A stretch of DNA of 64,000 nt from Corynebacterium kutscheri (GTDB lineage: Bacteria > Actinomycetota > Actinomycetes > Mycobacteriales > Mycobacteriaceae). The position numbers and the translations under genes were made by a program. Location of the stretch: contig NZ_CP011312.1 of assembly GCF_000980835.1 (NCBI RefSeq), forward strand, positions 1,178,001 through 1,242,000. The letters run 5' to 3'. Numbering within the stretch: position 1 is the first letter of the stretch; each line of letters begins with the position of its first letter. This document shows, one piece after another, positions 51,996 through 61,002 of the stretch. A model generated the notes under the pieces. That model ran no database searches. It saw only the letters and a list, made by a program, of their open reading frames with translations, and was not told the origin of the DNA.

Positions 51996-53792
51996 TTATT
52001 CGCTTACCTTTTTAGGTTTGAAATCCACACCGGTTTCTTTACGCTGCGCAAGCGGAATTGGTGCTGGTGCATCTGTAAGTGGATCAACACCACCACCAGA
52101 CTTCGGGAACGCAATAACATCACGGATGGAATCAAAACCACCTAGTAGCGATACAATACGATCCCAACCAAAGGCTATGCCACCATGTGGTGGTGCACCA
52201 AAGGCAAAAGCATCGAGTAAGAAACCAAATTTCTCACGAGCCTCTTCTTCGGTAATACCCATAACTTTAAAGACACGCTCTTGCACATCACGACGATGAA
52301 TACGAATGGATCCACCACCGATCTCATTGCCATTACACACAATGTCATAAGCATAAGCAGTAGCTTCACCAGGATTTTCTTCGAAATTATTAAGCCATTC
52401 TGGCTTCGGCGAAGTAAAAGCATGGTGTACTGCGGTCCATTTCGAGTTACCTAGTGCTACATCGCCAGAAGCAGTAGCATCGGCTGATGGCTCGAAAAGT
52501 GGCGCATCAACAATCCACGTGAAGGCCCAATCGCCTTCTTTGATTAATCCAAGCTTATTAGCAATTTCACCACGTGCAGCACCCAGCAGAGCACGAGAGC
52601 TCTTAGTATCACCAGCAGCAAAGAAAATGCAGTCGCCAGGACGCGCGCCCACGTGCTCAGCAATTCCTGCACGCTCTGTCTCAGAGATATTCTTTGCTAC
52701 TGGACCGCTTAATTGGCCGTCTTCTCCAACGAGGATATAGGCCAATCCCTTGGCACCGCGTTGTTTTGCCCATTCCTGCCAAGCATCGAGCTGGCGACGT
52801 GGCTGTGCTGCGCCGCCTTGCATCACAACAGCGCCAACATACTCATTTTGGAAGACCCTAAAAGTGGTGTCTTTAAAGAACTCAGTGCATTCAACAATTT
52901 CAATATCGAAACGCAGATCCGGCTTATCAGAGCCATACTTGCGCATCGCCTCTGCATAAGTCATGCGTGGGATAGGTGTCTTGATCTCGTAGCCAATGAG
53001 TTTCCATAGTTCGCTTAAGATCTCTTCAGCTAGCGCAATCACATCATCTTGATCTACAAAGCTCATCTCTACGTCAAGCTGAGTGAATTCTGGCTGACGA
53101 TCGGCGCGAAAATCCTCATCACGGTAGCAGCGTGCAATCTGGTAATAGCGCTCCATACCAGCAACCATAAGCAACTGCTTAAATAGCTGTGGTGATTGTG
53201 GCAACGCATACCAGGAACCTGGCTTAAGTCGCGCTGGCACCAAGAAATCACGTGCGCCTTCTGGGGTAGAGCGAGTCAGGGTTGGAGTCTCGATTTCCAC
53301 AAAATCATGGTTTCCGAGAACTTTACGAGCCGCTTGGTTCACCTGCGAGCGAAGTCGTAGTGCATTGCCTTGCGCAGGACGACGCAGATCCAAGTAACGA
53401 TACTTCAAACGAGTTTCCTCGCCAACGGCTCCAGAACCACTCACTGCACTAGCATCATCAATTTGGAATGGCAGTGCTGCGGACTCATTAAGCACCTCTA
53501 GCTCTCTAACGTTAACCTCAATATCACCAGAAGCCAGATTAGGGTTTTCAGAACCTTCTGGGCGTGGTTCAACAACGCCAGTTACTTTTACACAGAATTC
53601 GCTACGAAGATGGTGTGCTTGTTCTGCGACTTTATTCTCACGGAACACGACCTGTGCCAATCCTGAGGAATCACGCAGATCAATAAAGATCACACCACCG
53701 TGATCGCGACGTCTCGACACCCAGCCAGTCAGGGTTACGGTCTGGCCTGCAATGTCCTTACGGAGTTCTCCAGCGAGATGAGTGCGCAGCAC
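51996..53792 (-). CDS. aspS: aspartyl-tRNA synthetase
   Basis: Charges tRNA-Asp and, in actinobacteria lacking asparaginyl-tRNA synthetase, possibly tRNA-Asn. The 598 residues have the OB anticodon-binding domain ([13 protein letters not shown]), class II motif 2 ([17 protein letters not shown]) and motif 3 ([10 protein letters not shown]) around a bacterial insertion domain. The GTG at 53792 gives [11 protein letters not shown]; the frame extends 11 codons further without family similarity. Discrimination between the two tRNAs cannot be judged here. Confidence 0.96.
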   Translation of the reverse strand: MLRTHLAGELRKDIAGQTVTLTGWVSRRRDHGGVIFIDLRDSSGLAQVVFRENKVAEQAHHLRSEFCVKVTGVVEPRPEGSENPNLASGDIEVNVRELEVLNESAALPFQIDDASAVSGSGAVGEETRLKYRYLDLRRPAQGNALRLRSQVNQAARKVLGNHDFVEIETPTLTRSTPEGARDFLVPARLKPGSWYALPQSPQLFKQLLMVAGMERYYQIARCYRDEDFRADRQPEFTQLDVEMSFVDQDDVIALAEEILSELWKLIGYEIKTPIPRMTYAEAMRKYGSDKPDLRFDIEIVECTEFFKDTTFRVFQNEYVGAVVMQGGAAQPRRQLDAWQEWAKQRGAKGLAYILVGEDGQLSGPVAKNISETERAGIAEHVGARPGDCIFFAAGDTKSSRALLGAARGEIANKLGLIKEGDWAFTWIVDAPLFEPSADATASGDVALGNSKWTAVHHAFTSPKPEWLNNFEENPGEATAYAYDIVCNGNEIGGGSIRIHRRDVQERVFKVMGITEEEAREKFGFLLDAFAFGAPPHGGIAFGWDRIVSLLGGFDSIRDVIAFPKSGGGVDPLTDAPAPIPLAQRKETGVDFKPKKVSE

Positions 53793-54229
53793 GAACTCTT
53801 CGTCCTTTCCAATCTTTGACACCAAAACGCGACAGTCACGTCTTGCTCACCCATTTAACTATTAGCACCAGAATTTTTAGCGGTTCAGCTTGAAAAAATC
53901 AGGGCTACGTCATGGATGATATTCAACTGCATCATGATACCGCAGATCACCAAGTGAAAAGAAGACAGCGGGTATCTTTGTATCTCAAGCCAAGGTAAAA
54001 ACTCTTTACAGTGCTTAAAACCACACCCTAATAAAATTACTGCGCACACAAGACCTGTTTTTACGCCAATTATGTGGAATTTTAGCTATTTTTTAATTCC
54101 GCTGCTGCTCTTATGATACCCAGCAAACATGGCAGATTATCTTTTTAGCTAAAGAATCCACGCCTAAAACCGTATTCTGTCCAGCACATACACACAGAAT
54201 TACGTACGTATTATGACAGAATATGCTTT
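53793..54229. other. 437-bp divergent region between aspS and the metallopeptidase gene
   Basis: It should contain the aspS promoter and the plus-strand promoter of the next gene. Visible elements are a GGAATT/AATTCC repeat (54076-54081, 54095-54100) and the palindrome TACGTACGTA (54201-54210), which abuts a TATTAT -10 (54209-54214). I see no gene. Confidence 0.5.
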
Positions 54230-55105
54230 ATGACGTTTAGAGGCGATATTCAAAAAACTTCTTCCCGTGCCACTTCTGGTGGTAGCGGTGGCCGCGTCGC
54301 TCTTGGCGGCGGTATTGGCACCTTAGTTTTAGTAGGACTTTTTCTTCTGATGGGTGGCAATCCTAGCGATCTAGGACAAATTGTTGGTTCAGGTACCACT
54401 AATGAAACTACTAATACCAGCGGCAATCTCGATCACTGTCAAACTGGTGAAGATGCTAATACCCATGCCGATTGTCGGGTAGAATTTACTGCCCTAAGCG
54501 TGGATCAAATTTGGCGTGAGCAGCTACCAGCACAAGCAAATATTACCTATACCGAACCAGGGATTAATGTCTTCCAATCCGCAGTAGCTACTGGTTGTGG
54601 TCAGGCTAGTAGCGCAACTGGGCCTTTCTATTGTCCCCGCGATACCACCGCTTATTTCGATGTATCGTTTTTTGATTCTTTAACAAAATACGGCACTAAA
54701 AACACCGCTTTTGCACAGGAATACATTGTTGCACACGAAATCGGACACCATATTCAAAACCTGGAAGGAACACTTGGTTTATCTAACTACAATGATCCAG
54801 GTGAAGATTCCAATGCAGTCAAAATAGAGCTGCAAGCAGACTGTTATGCCGGTATTTGGGCACACTACGCAGATAAAGGTGAAAATGCCTTTTTGGAGCC
54901 AATTACAACAGAACAAGTCCAGGATGCTATTGATGCTGCCCGTGCCGTTGGTGACGATAATATTCAGACCCGTTCTGGACATAAAGTCTCGCCTGAGTCC
55001 TTTACTCATGGTTCTTCCGAACAACGCCAGCAGGCTTTCTTAGCTGGTTATAATTCCGGCCGTATGAGTTCCTGCGATACTCTCGGCCGCGGCGTTTATT
55101 CTTAA
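54230..55105 (+). CDS. neutral zinc metallopeptidase, YpfJ family
   Basis: 291-residue membrane-anchored protein: a cytosolic Ser/Gly-rich start, one membrane helix (about 24-42), a Thr/Asn-rich linker, and an extracytoplasmic peptidase domain with the zinc motif HEIGHH (169-174) and the downstream ligand region ELQADCYAG. Cysteines at 70, 82, 123 and 135 could form disulfides. The substrate is unknown. ATG at 54230 has no ribosome binding site and a TATTAT -10 lies only 15 bases upstream, so the mRNA is probably almost leaderless. A strong terminator follows. Confidence 0.85.
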   Translation: MTFRGDIQKTSSRATSGGSGGRVALGGGIGTLVLVGLFLLMGGNPSDLGQIVGSGTTNETTNTSGNLDHCQTGEDANTHADCRVEFTALSVDQIWREQLPAQANITYTEPGINVFQSAVATGCGQASSATGPFYCPRDTTAYFDVSFFDSLTKYGTKNTAFAQEYIVAHEIGHHIQNLEGTLGLSNYNDPGEDSNAVKIELQADCYAGIWAHYADKGENAFLEPITTEQVQDAIDAARAVGDDNIQTRSGHKVSPESFTHGSSEQRQQAFLAGYNSGRMSSCDTLGRGVYS

Positions 55106-55130
55106 CCAACCCGCTAGACTCATCGCGATA

Positions 55131-55175
55131 ATCTGGTGTTCACCATAGTGCGGTGAACACCAGATAGCTACTTTT
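55131..55175 (+). terminator. terminator after the metallopeptidase gene
   Basis: Perfect 14-bp stem (ATCTGGTGTTCACC at 55131-55144, complement at 55152-55165) with a 7-base loop, followed by AGCTACTTTTAG on the plus strand. It also lies past the stop of the convergent helicase gene. Confidence 0.75.
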
Positions 55176-55203
55176 AGCTACTACTGCTCACTTTTATGCT
55201 GTT

Positions 55204-57939
55204 TTATCCACTTGTGTGATCGGTTGTTTCGGTTAACACAATAGGAGCTAACTCGAGATCACTTTCTAGTCCTAAGCGAATACGTTCTTCGGTAATAATT
55301 TCTCGTGCCAATTGTGCTTCAGAAATATCTACTGCATCAGCAACATGCGCTGCATCAGATTGCCTAGCATAAGCGTCGAAAAGCTTGCGTTTTTCTACAT
55401 TGCGTTCATAAAGCCGCTCGTCGATAGTTTCATCACCGATTATGCGATAAACGTTTACTACGCTCATTTGTCCCAAACGATGTGCGCGCGCAATAGCTTG
55501 ATCTTCAATAGTGGGTTTAACCTGTGTTTCGACCAGAATCACCACTGAAGCTTTTTGGATATTAAGCCCTACTCCTCCGGCACCAATTTGAGCAATGAGA
55601 ATTTTGCCAGATTCGCCAAGCGCATCAACATACTTTTGGCGCATAATCGGAGACACCTCACCAGAGATAACGCCAACCACATGTGAACCAAATTCCTGAG
55701 CTAACCGTAGAATGGAATCTCGAAAATAACTAAAAATAAGCACATTTCGATTTTCTTCCAGTGCCTCATCAATGATTTCGCGGATACGCTCTATCTTGGC
55801 GCAACCTGGATTAGGCGCATATAAAGTAGCACGTCGAGCGCGCATCCAACTGCCTTCTGCAATAGCCTTCGTATATTCTTTTTGATCCTCGCTGCTTAGT
55901 TCAATCCACTCTATATGCTCCACTTTTTCTGGAAGTTCATCAAGCACATCTGCTTGATTTCTTCGCAAATAAAGTGGCGCTATTCGTGCTCTAAACTCAG
56001 TAGGGCGGATAACCCCTTTTTTGAGTGTGCCTAATTCAGAGTCAAGGTATTTAACCAAGTTAGCAAATTCATATACTTGATTTTCCATGGGAGTACCACT
56101 CATTAAAATGGCATACTCAGCTTCTTTAATCAGTGCGGCAACGGCCTGCGAGCGCTGTGCCGCAGGGTTTTTAATCATGTGAGCTTCATCGACAATAACC
56201 ATGTCGCAATGGCCAAGATCCATAGTACGTGCACCATCGTAGGTAACAATAATAACCCCACCTCGTGCTCGCCAAGCTTGAACAGCTACTTCTTTGTCTA
56301 TTCCATGTCCGACAAAAATATGCAGGGTAGAAAACTTCTCTAACTCACGTTTCCAATTCATAATGAGCGAGGCGGGTACTACTACTGCGGTATGGATTGG
56401 CTGTTTATTCTGAGCATGAATATGCGCTGCAGCAGCAATAGCTTGTACAGTTTTACCTAGACCCATCTCGTCGCCAATAATGACTTTGCGTTGAACAAGC
56501 GCAAATTTCGTACCAAAGCTTTGATAGCCACGCAGATGAAGGCCATTGAGCAACGACTGATCTAATACCAGGTTTCGTATCTGTTCTAGGGTGTCCTCAT
56601 CGAGGTTTTCACCGCCTGTTTTATTGCTACCAGCGCCTAAAAGTTCAGCTAGTAAAGATTGATAATGCGCTGGGCGATCCAAATAGTCCTGCCAGATATC
56701 ACCTTCGAATTCAACAACTGTTCGCGGCAAGAAAAGTTCTGGACTCGCATTTGCCCAGGCAATATCTTCAATAAATTGATCATAGAATTTTTCCCCAAAC
56801 TTAACCACCACAAATGGTTCACCAATTGCAGTAATTGATGATGAAAAATCTTGAAAATAAGCAATCAATCGGTCTCTACGCTCACGTTGTAGATCATCTA
56901 GCTGATTAGCCTGAGAAAATTTATCGAGAACTGTTAATAGTTCTACAGTCTCGATAGTTTTTTCTTCACCAATATTTTTCCCCACCGATTGCTGTGCCTC
57001 AGCATACAACGACTGTGCAGCAGCTTTCATTCGTTGTGCCGTTTGCTCACCAATTCCAGATACTTGCCGTAACAACGCTTCATGAGCTAGATAGACTTCC
57101 GCCACAGTGGTAATTCCAATGCTATCAAGACCGCTAAAACGCAATCGCTCATTGGTTACTTCTTTGAGCTTTTCGACGTCCATCCCAGACAATAAAATCA
57201 TTGCTCGCTGCTGTGATAATTCTTGCAGCAACCCCTGTGCACGTCCTTGTAAAAATTCTACTGAGGCAGGATGTTCTACAATACGACGCACTAAATTTTG
57301 TGCCGGAATAATATGTAGCCGATCTACCGTATCAATACTAGCTGTAGCAAACGGAGAATAATCTATACCTCGTACTGCTTGTATTAAAGCTTTATGCGCA
57401 GCATCAATATATTTTTGTGGCACACCAAGAGCATTATCCGAAAGCGCTACCCCCTGCGCTTGCTGTCCTTCTACCTCTAATGCACGGTTTACGATTCCTG
57501 CGACCTGCTGATAGAGATTCTGTGTGGTGTAGTCGTTAAGAAGATTAACTAATTGCTCTGCTGCATTCTGGGCTTTTTTCTGATCAAAACCACCAGAAAA
57601 ACTTCGACTTAGCCGCTGAAAAAATCCGCTATAGGCACCAGCGCTTTCTTCTACTAAAGATTCAATCTGTTGAGTATGACGTCGAAAAGCCTGCAAGATA
57701 TTTAATACTTCCGGCGAATCAGCAAATTCAGCGCGTACATAAAGATTATTAGGCCAATAAACTAATGCTGGGTCAAGAAGATGAATACTGCCAGACTCAT
57801 CACCTGCTTGTATCTGCCCCAATAGCCGCGCTGTTGTTTCTTCATGCGATAGTTTCTCAAAAAGATTATAAGCACGTTGCCGCATCTCTTTAATGAGGTT
57901 AGCCTGATGCTGGTATTGAGCAAATTGAGTGCGGTCCAT
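55204..57939 (-). CDS. SNF2-family helicase with internal helix-hairpin-helix region
   Basis: 911-residue ATP-dependent DNA translocase candidate. Residues 1-260 are helical and unrecognised. A helix-hairpin-helix-like region (about 266-312, with VSGIGEQTAQRM) follows, then a unique segment, then the SNF2 motor: Walker A GDEMGLGKT (489-497), DEAH (584-587), LMSGTPMEN, and a C-terminal RecA lobe with GAGGVGLNIQ and ARAHRLGQ. ATG at 57939 has no ribosome binding site; a TAAAAT box ends eight bases before it, suggesting a leaderless transcript. No methyltransferase, nuclease or defence gene accompanies it. A DNA-repair or remodelling role is inferred. Confidence 0.85.
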   Translation of the reverse strand: MDRTQFAQYQHQANLIKEMRQRAYNLFEKLSHEETTARLLGQIQAGDESGSIHLLDPALVYWPNNLYVRAEFADSPEVLNILQAFRRHTQQIESLVEESAGAYSGFFQRLSRSFSGGFDQKKAQNAAEQLVNLLNDYTTQNLYQQVAGIVNRALEVEGQQAQGVALSDNALGVPQKYIDAAHKALIQAVRGIDYSPFATASIDTVDRLHIIPAQNLVRRIVEHPASVEFLQGRAQGLLQELSQQRAMILLSGMDVEKLKEVTNERLRFSGLDSIGITTVAEVYLAHEALLRQVSGIGEQTAQRMKAAAQSLYAEAQQSVGKNIGEEKTIETVELLTVLDKFSQANQLDDLQRERRDRLIAYFQDFSSSITAIGEPFVVVKFGEKFYDQFIEDIAWANASPELFLPRTVVEFEGDIWQDYLDRPAHYQSLLAELLGAGSNKTGGENLDEDTLEQIRNLVLDQSLLNGLHLRGYQSFGTKFALVQRKVIIGDEMGLGKTVQAIAAAAHIHAQNKQPIHTAVVVPASLIMNWKRELEKFSTLHIFVGHGIDKEVAVQAWRARGGVIIVTYDGARTMDLGHCDMVIVDEAHMIKNPAAQRSQAVAALIKEAEYAILMSGTPMENQVYEFANLVKYLDSELGTLKKGVIRPTEFRARIAPLYLRRNQADVLDELPEKVEHIEWIELSSEDQKEYTKAIAEGSWMRARRATLYAPNPGCAKIERIREIIDEALEENRNVLIFSYFRDSILRLAQEFGSHVVGVISGEVSPIMRQKYVDALGESGKILIAQIGAGGVGLNIQKASVVILVETQVKPTIEDQAIARAHRLGQMSVVNVYRIIGDETIDERLYERNVEKRKLFDAYARQSDAAHVADAVDISEAQLAREIITEERIRLGLESDLELAPIVLTETTDHTSG

Positions 57940-58034
57940 AGTTCGTTATTTTAATGTGGGATACTCAAAATAAAACCTTGTACGAATAAGTTTTTCTAGA
58001 ACATACCAACATTGAAAACATCAGCTTTAGGATA

Positions 58035-58101
58035 AGTGATAGCAAACACTCTCAGTTTTTGTGTTAAAGTGATCCATATTTTCAACCACCTCACTATCAC
58101 T
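58035..58101. promoter_or_regulatory. repeated AGTGA half-sites upstream of the TetR gene
   Basis: AGTGATAG (58035-58042) is matched in inverse orientation by CTATCACT (58094-58101). Two more half-sites, AGTGAT (58058-58063) and TCACT (58091-58095), lie between. The array covers the likely promoter of the TetR gene and begins about 95 bases from the helicase start, so a regulator could act on both. This is a pattern call without experimental support. Confidence 0.45.
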
Positions 58102-58121
58102 ACAATGAGGGTTTAACTTCC

Positions 58122-58724
58122 ATGCGTGCCGATGCTTTCTGGCGAAGAAAACTTATTATTGAAACAACCGCAAACCTGTTAATTAATCAAGGAACCGATT
58201 TCACCGTAGAACTGGTAGCGAAAAAAGCAGGCGTTGGTACAGCTACGGTATATCGACATTTTCCTACTCGCGCAGATCTTCTCGAAGAAGCACTTTCCCA
58301 CGTTGCAGATAAAACGAATACGCTTATTCAAAAAATCATTAACGATATTAAGACCGGTTCAATAAGTACTCTTAACGCACTACAAGTGCTTAATCACCAT
58401 TTTCCAGAAACCGGTATCAATGCCCTACTCCCCTTATTAATTTATGCTGACTTTGATTCATTAACCGATAAGCTACAAAAACAAAGAAAACAAACCATAA
58501 CGCTTTTTCATAACTTAATTGAGCATTTCCATGACAGCGGATTAGTTCACAATAGTATTAGTGCACTCAGTTTCTTCAACGGCTTGATGATTATTCATAC
58601 CGCACAATTATTTTATCCATCTGATGCATCACCAGAAGATGCAACGAGTAAACAAGTTCTACTAACTATCTTTCTTAACGGTTGTAAATATGGTACCAAT
58701 CCTATTAATCCACCAGCTATCTAA
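58122..58724 (+). CDS. TetR-family transcriptional regulator
   Basis: 200-residue repressor-type protein with the N-terminal helix-turn-helix of the family (about 28-50: LVAKKAGVGTATVYRHFPTR) and a variable ligand-binding C-terminal domain. The ligand is unknown. ATG at 58122 with GAGGG about ten bases upstream. It lies between the divergent helicase gene and the FMN reductase gene (29 bases downstream), either of which could be its target; AGTGA half-sites sit in front of it. Confidence 0.9.
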   Translation: MRADAFWRRKLIIETTANLLINQGTDFTVELVAKKAGVGTATVYRHFPTRADLLEEALSHVADKTNTLIQKIINDIKTGSISTLNALQVLNHHFPETGINALLPLLIYADFDSLTDKLQKQRKQTITLFHNLIEHFHDSGLVHNSISALSFFNGLMIIHTAQLFYPSDASPEDATSKQVLLTIFLNGCKYGTNPINPPAI

Positions 58725-58740
58725 GCTTAATATCCGTCGA

Positions 58741-58746
58741 TAAAAT
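58741..58746 (+). promoter_or_regulatory. putative -10 box for a leaderless FMN reductase transcript
   Basis: TAAAAT ends seven bases before the ATG at 58754, and no ribosome binding site is visible. The -35 region overlaps the TetR stop codon and is weak. Confidence 0.4.
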
Positions 58747-58753
58747 ACTTTCT

Positions 58754-59311
58754 ATGCGCACTATTGCTATCGTTCATGCTGGTTTATCTAATCCATCAAG
58801 CTCGCGAAAATTAGGTGAAGCTATTGCCGCCCGTGTTGAACAACACTTAAGCACACACAATGAGCAAACCACTATCTACCTGATTGAGCTCAAAGATCTC
58901 GGACATGATCTTGTCGATATGCTTATTGATTGCACAACGCCTAGCAAAAAACTTCAGGAAGCCATTGATAAAGTAACTCAGGCTGATGCACTCATTGCAG
59001 TAACTCCGGTTTTCCAAGCCAGTTATTCCGGATTATTCAAAATGTTCTTTGATGTACTTGATCCACAATCCTTGATCAAGGTGCCAGTTATTATTGCAAG
59101 CAATGCTGGAAGCTTACGCCATGCTCTCGTTTTAGAATATGCAGTACGTCCTCTCTTCGCATATTTGCGCGCAGCGATTGTTCCTACCGCAGTATTAGTG
59201 ACCCCATCAGATAAAACACCAGAATATCAATCTGCTCTGGACTCACGTATTGATCGTGCCGCTAGCGAATTAGTAAGCCTGCTTATTCCTTCTGATACAA
59301 CTCTTGACTAA
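58754..59311 (+). CDS. NAD(P)H-dependent FMN reductase-like flavodoxin-fold protein
   Basis: 185-residue flavodoxin-fold protein starting with RTIAIVHAGLSNPSSSRKLG, the phosphate-binding loop of the NADPH-FMN reductase family, and VTPVFQASYSGLFKMFFD for the flavin. It resembles the corynebacterial group described as the partner of a luciferase-like monooxygenase (CE1759-like), but no such monooxygenase is in this window. ATG at 58754 with no ribosome binding site, probably leaderless. It may be under the TetR gene's control. Confidence 0.83.
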   Translation: MRTIAIVHAGLSNPSSSRKLGEAIAARVEQHLSTHNEQTTIYLIELKDLGHDLVDMLIDCTTPSKKLQEAIDKVTQADALIAVTPVFQASYSGLFKMFFDVLDPQSLIKVPVIIASNAGSLRHALVLEYAVRPLFAYLRAAIVPTAVLVTPSDKTPEYQSALDSRIDRAASELVSLLIPSDTTLD

Positions 59312-59460
59312 TTCATCTGATAATGAATACATGTATAAACCAATAATTGGTAAGTATCTTCGCTAAGAAGAACTTTCGCTCAGTTATCCCGGTAGTGAAA
59401 TAAACCGCCCCATATCAATTACCTGATAGTAGAAAACGAGCTAACCCTAGGTAGACAACT

Positions 59461-59502
59461 CTTATAACGTCTTATAACGTTAGCCCGCGATTCGTGTATT
59501 AT
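59461..59502 (+). promoter_or_regulatory. sdaA promoter with tandem 10-bp repeat
   Basis: CTTATAACGT occurs twice in tandem (59461-59470, 59471-59480). The second copy overlaps the expected -35 position for the TATTAT -10 box at 59497-59502, giving a leader of about 45 bases. GCTAAC (59440-59445) and GTTAGC (59479-59484) flank the repeats as an inverted pair. Confidence 0.5.
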
Positions 59503-59552
59503 GTCGCCAAAGACCAGCCCCCATTATTCACCCCAAAGGAATCGTTTTCGCA

Positions 59553-60956
59553 GTGCCCATCAGCGTAATTGACTTATTTAGCATCGGTATTGGTCCTAGT
59601 TCTTCTCATACAGTTGGCCCTATGCGTGCCGCCTATGAGTTCTTAGAGCTACACCCGGAATATATTTCCCACACTATTGCGGTTACCTTGCATGGTTCAT
59701 TGGCTGCTACTGGAGTTGGCCATGGTACTGACCGAGCAACTTTACTCGGACTTGCTGGTTTTACTCCCACTGATGTGCCTAGAAATGCCCAACCAGAATT
59801 TGGCAGCGATATACCAACCACCGGTACTATTTCTGGTCCGCGTGGAGAGATCTCCTATCGGCTTATTTTCGACGCGATTGCTTTGCCTTCGCATCCTAAT
59901 GGGATGACATTTACTGTTTTCGATGCCAATGGAACACGAATTGGTGATCCCGAGGTCTATTTCTCTGTTGGCGGCGGATTTATTGTGACTGCTAGTCAAC
60001 GACGCGAACAACTTCGCGCCAAAGAAATAAACCCAACAGGAGCTATCGACGATACCTCTACAAAGCTGCCTTATCCATTTAAAACCGGTGCTGAGCTTCT
60101 TAAGCTGTGCCATCAACATAATCTCAGCATCCCTGAACTTATGCTAGCTAATGAACTTGCGCTACATCACGACCCAGATATCGTCTTTACCCATCTTGAT
60201 CGTGTGTGGCAAACCATGCGTACATGTGTCACCGATGGCTTAAAAACCACAGGGATTCTTCCTGGCGGTCTGAATGTGGCACGCCGAGCTCCAGAAATGT
60301 ATGCCCGTCTTTCTAGCGGTAATAGAGATCTTGCCACCGACGCACTGTGGGCTATGGAGTGGGTTAATCTTTATGCTTTAGCCGTAAATGAAGAAAATGC
60401 TGCTGGAGGTGCAGTAGTAACTGCTCCTACCAATGGTGCTGCCGGAATTATCCCAGCTACCTTGCATTACGCTAGAGATTTCCTGCCTGGTTTTACTAGC
60501 CATAGCCACCGAGATTTCCTCCTCGCCGCAGCTGCTATTGGCATTATTATTAAAGAAAATGCTTCAATCTCTGGTGCTGAAGTTGGTTGCCAGGGCGAGG
60601 TCGGAAGTGCCTCTGCCATGGCTGCTGCTGGATTATGCCAGCTTATTGGTGGTACACCAGAACAAGTAGAGCACGCCGCTGAAGTTGGTTTGGAACATAA
60701 TCTCGGTTTAACCTGCGATCCAGTAGGCGGTCTAGTACAGATTCCTTGTATCGAACGCAATGCTATCGGCGCGATGAAATCTATTAATGCAGCGCGTATG
60801 TCCCAATTTTCTACTGGCACACATCGGGTAAGTCTTGATGAGGTTGTTAAAACGATGGCCGATACTGGTCACGATATGCTCACCAAATATAAAGAAACCG
60901 CCACCGGTGGGCTGGCAGTTCATCTTGGATTCCCCGTCAGCCTGCCAGAATGCTAA
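59553..60956 (+). CDS. sdaA: L-serine dehydratase, iron-sulfur type
   Basis: Deaminates L-serine to pyruvate. The 467-residue single-chain enzyme joins the alpha and beta parts that are separate in Bacillus. It has the GPSSSHTVGPMRA motif and the three cysteines that hold the [4Fe-4S] cluster (one in EVGCQGEVG, two in TCDPVGGLVQIPC). GTG start at 59553; AAAGGA lies 12 bases upstream, a long spacing, but no other start fits the universal N-terminus. It ends convergent to hisS. Confidence 0.96.
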   Translation: MPISVIDLFSIGIGPSSSHTVGPMRAAYEFLELHPEYISHTIAVTLHGSLAATGVGHGTDRATLLGLAGFTPTDVPRNAQPEFGSDIPTTGTISGPRGEISYRLIFDAIALPSHPNGMTFTVFDANGTRIGDPEVYFSVGGGFIVTASQRREQLRAKEINPTGAIDDTSTKLPYPFKTGAELLKLCHQHNLSIPELMLANELALHHDPDIVFTHLDRVWQTMRTCVTDGLKTTGILPGGLNVARRAPEMYARLSSGNRDLATDALWAMEWVNLYALAVNEENAAGGAVVTAPTNGAAGIIPATLHYARDFLPGFTSHSHRDFLLAAAAIGIIIKENASISGAEVGCQGEVGSASAMAAAGLCQLIGGTPEQVEHAAEVGLEHNLGLTCDPVGGLVQIPCIERNAIGAMKSINAARMSQFSTGTHRVSLDEVVKTMADTGHDMLTKYKETATGGLAVHLGFPVSLPEC

Positions 60957-60973
60957 ACCTAGCGAAGCACTAG

Positions 60974-61002
60974 GAAGCTCTAGTTAAAAAAACTAGAGCT
61001 TC
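60974..61002. terminator. hairpin at the sdaA/hisS convergence, overlapping the hisS stop
   Basis: GAAGCTCTAGTT (60974-60985) pairs perfectly with AACTAGAGCTTC (60991-61002) around five A. The right arm includes the last codons and stop of hisS (60993). Neither side has a T-run after the stem, so it is an atypical bidirectional terminator. An alternative pairing AGCGAAGC (60961-60968)/GCTTCGCT (60999-61006) competes. Confidence 0.5.

Noticed and set aside
54230..59311. Defence island built around the SNF2 helicase
   Set aside because: Neighbours are a YpfJ-type peptidase, a TetR regulator and an FMN reductase; there is no nuclease, methylase, toxin or other defence gene next to it.
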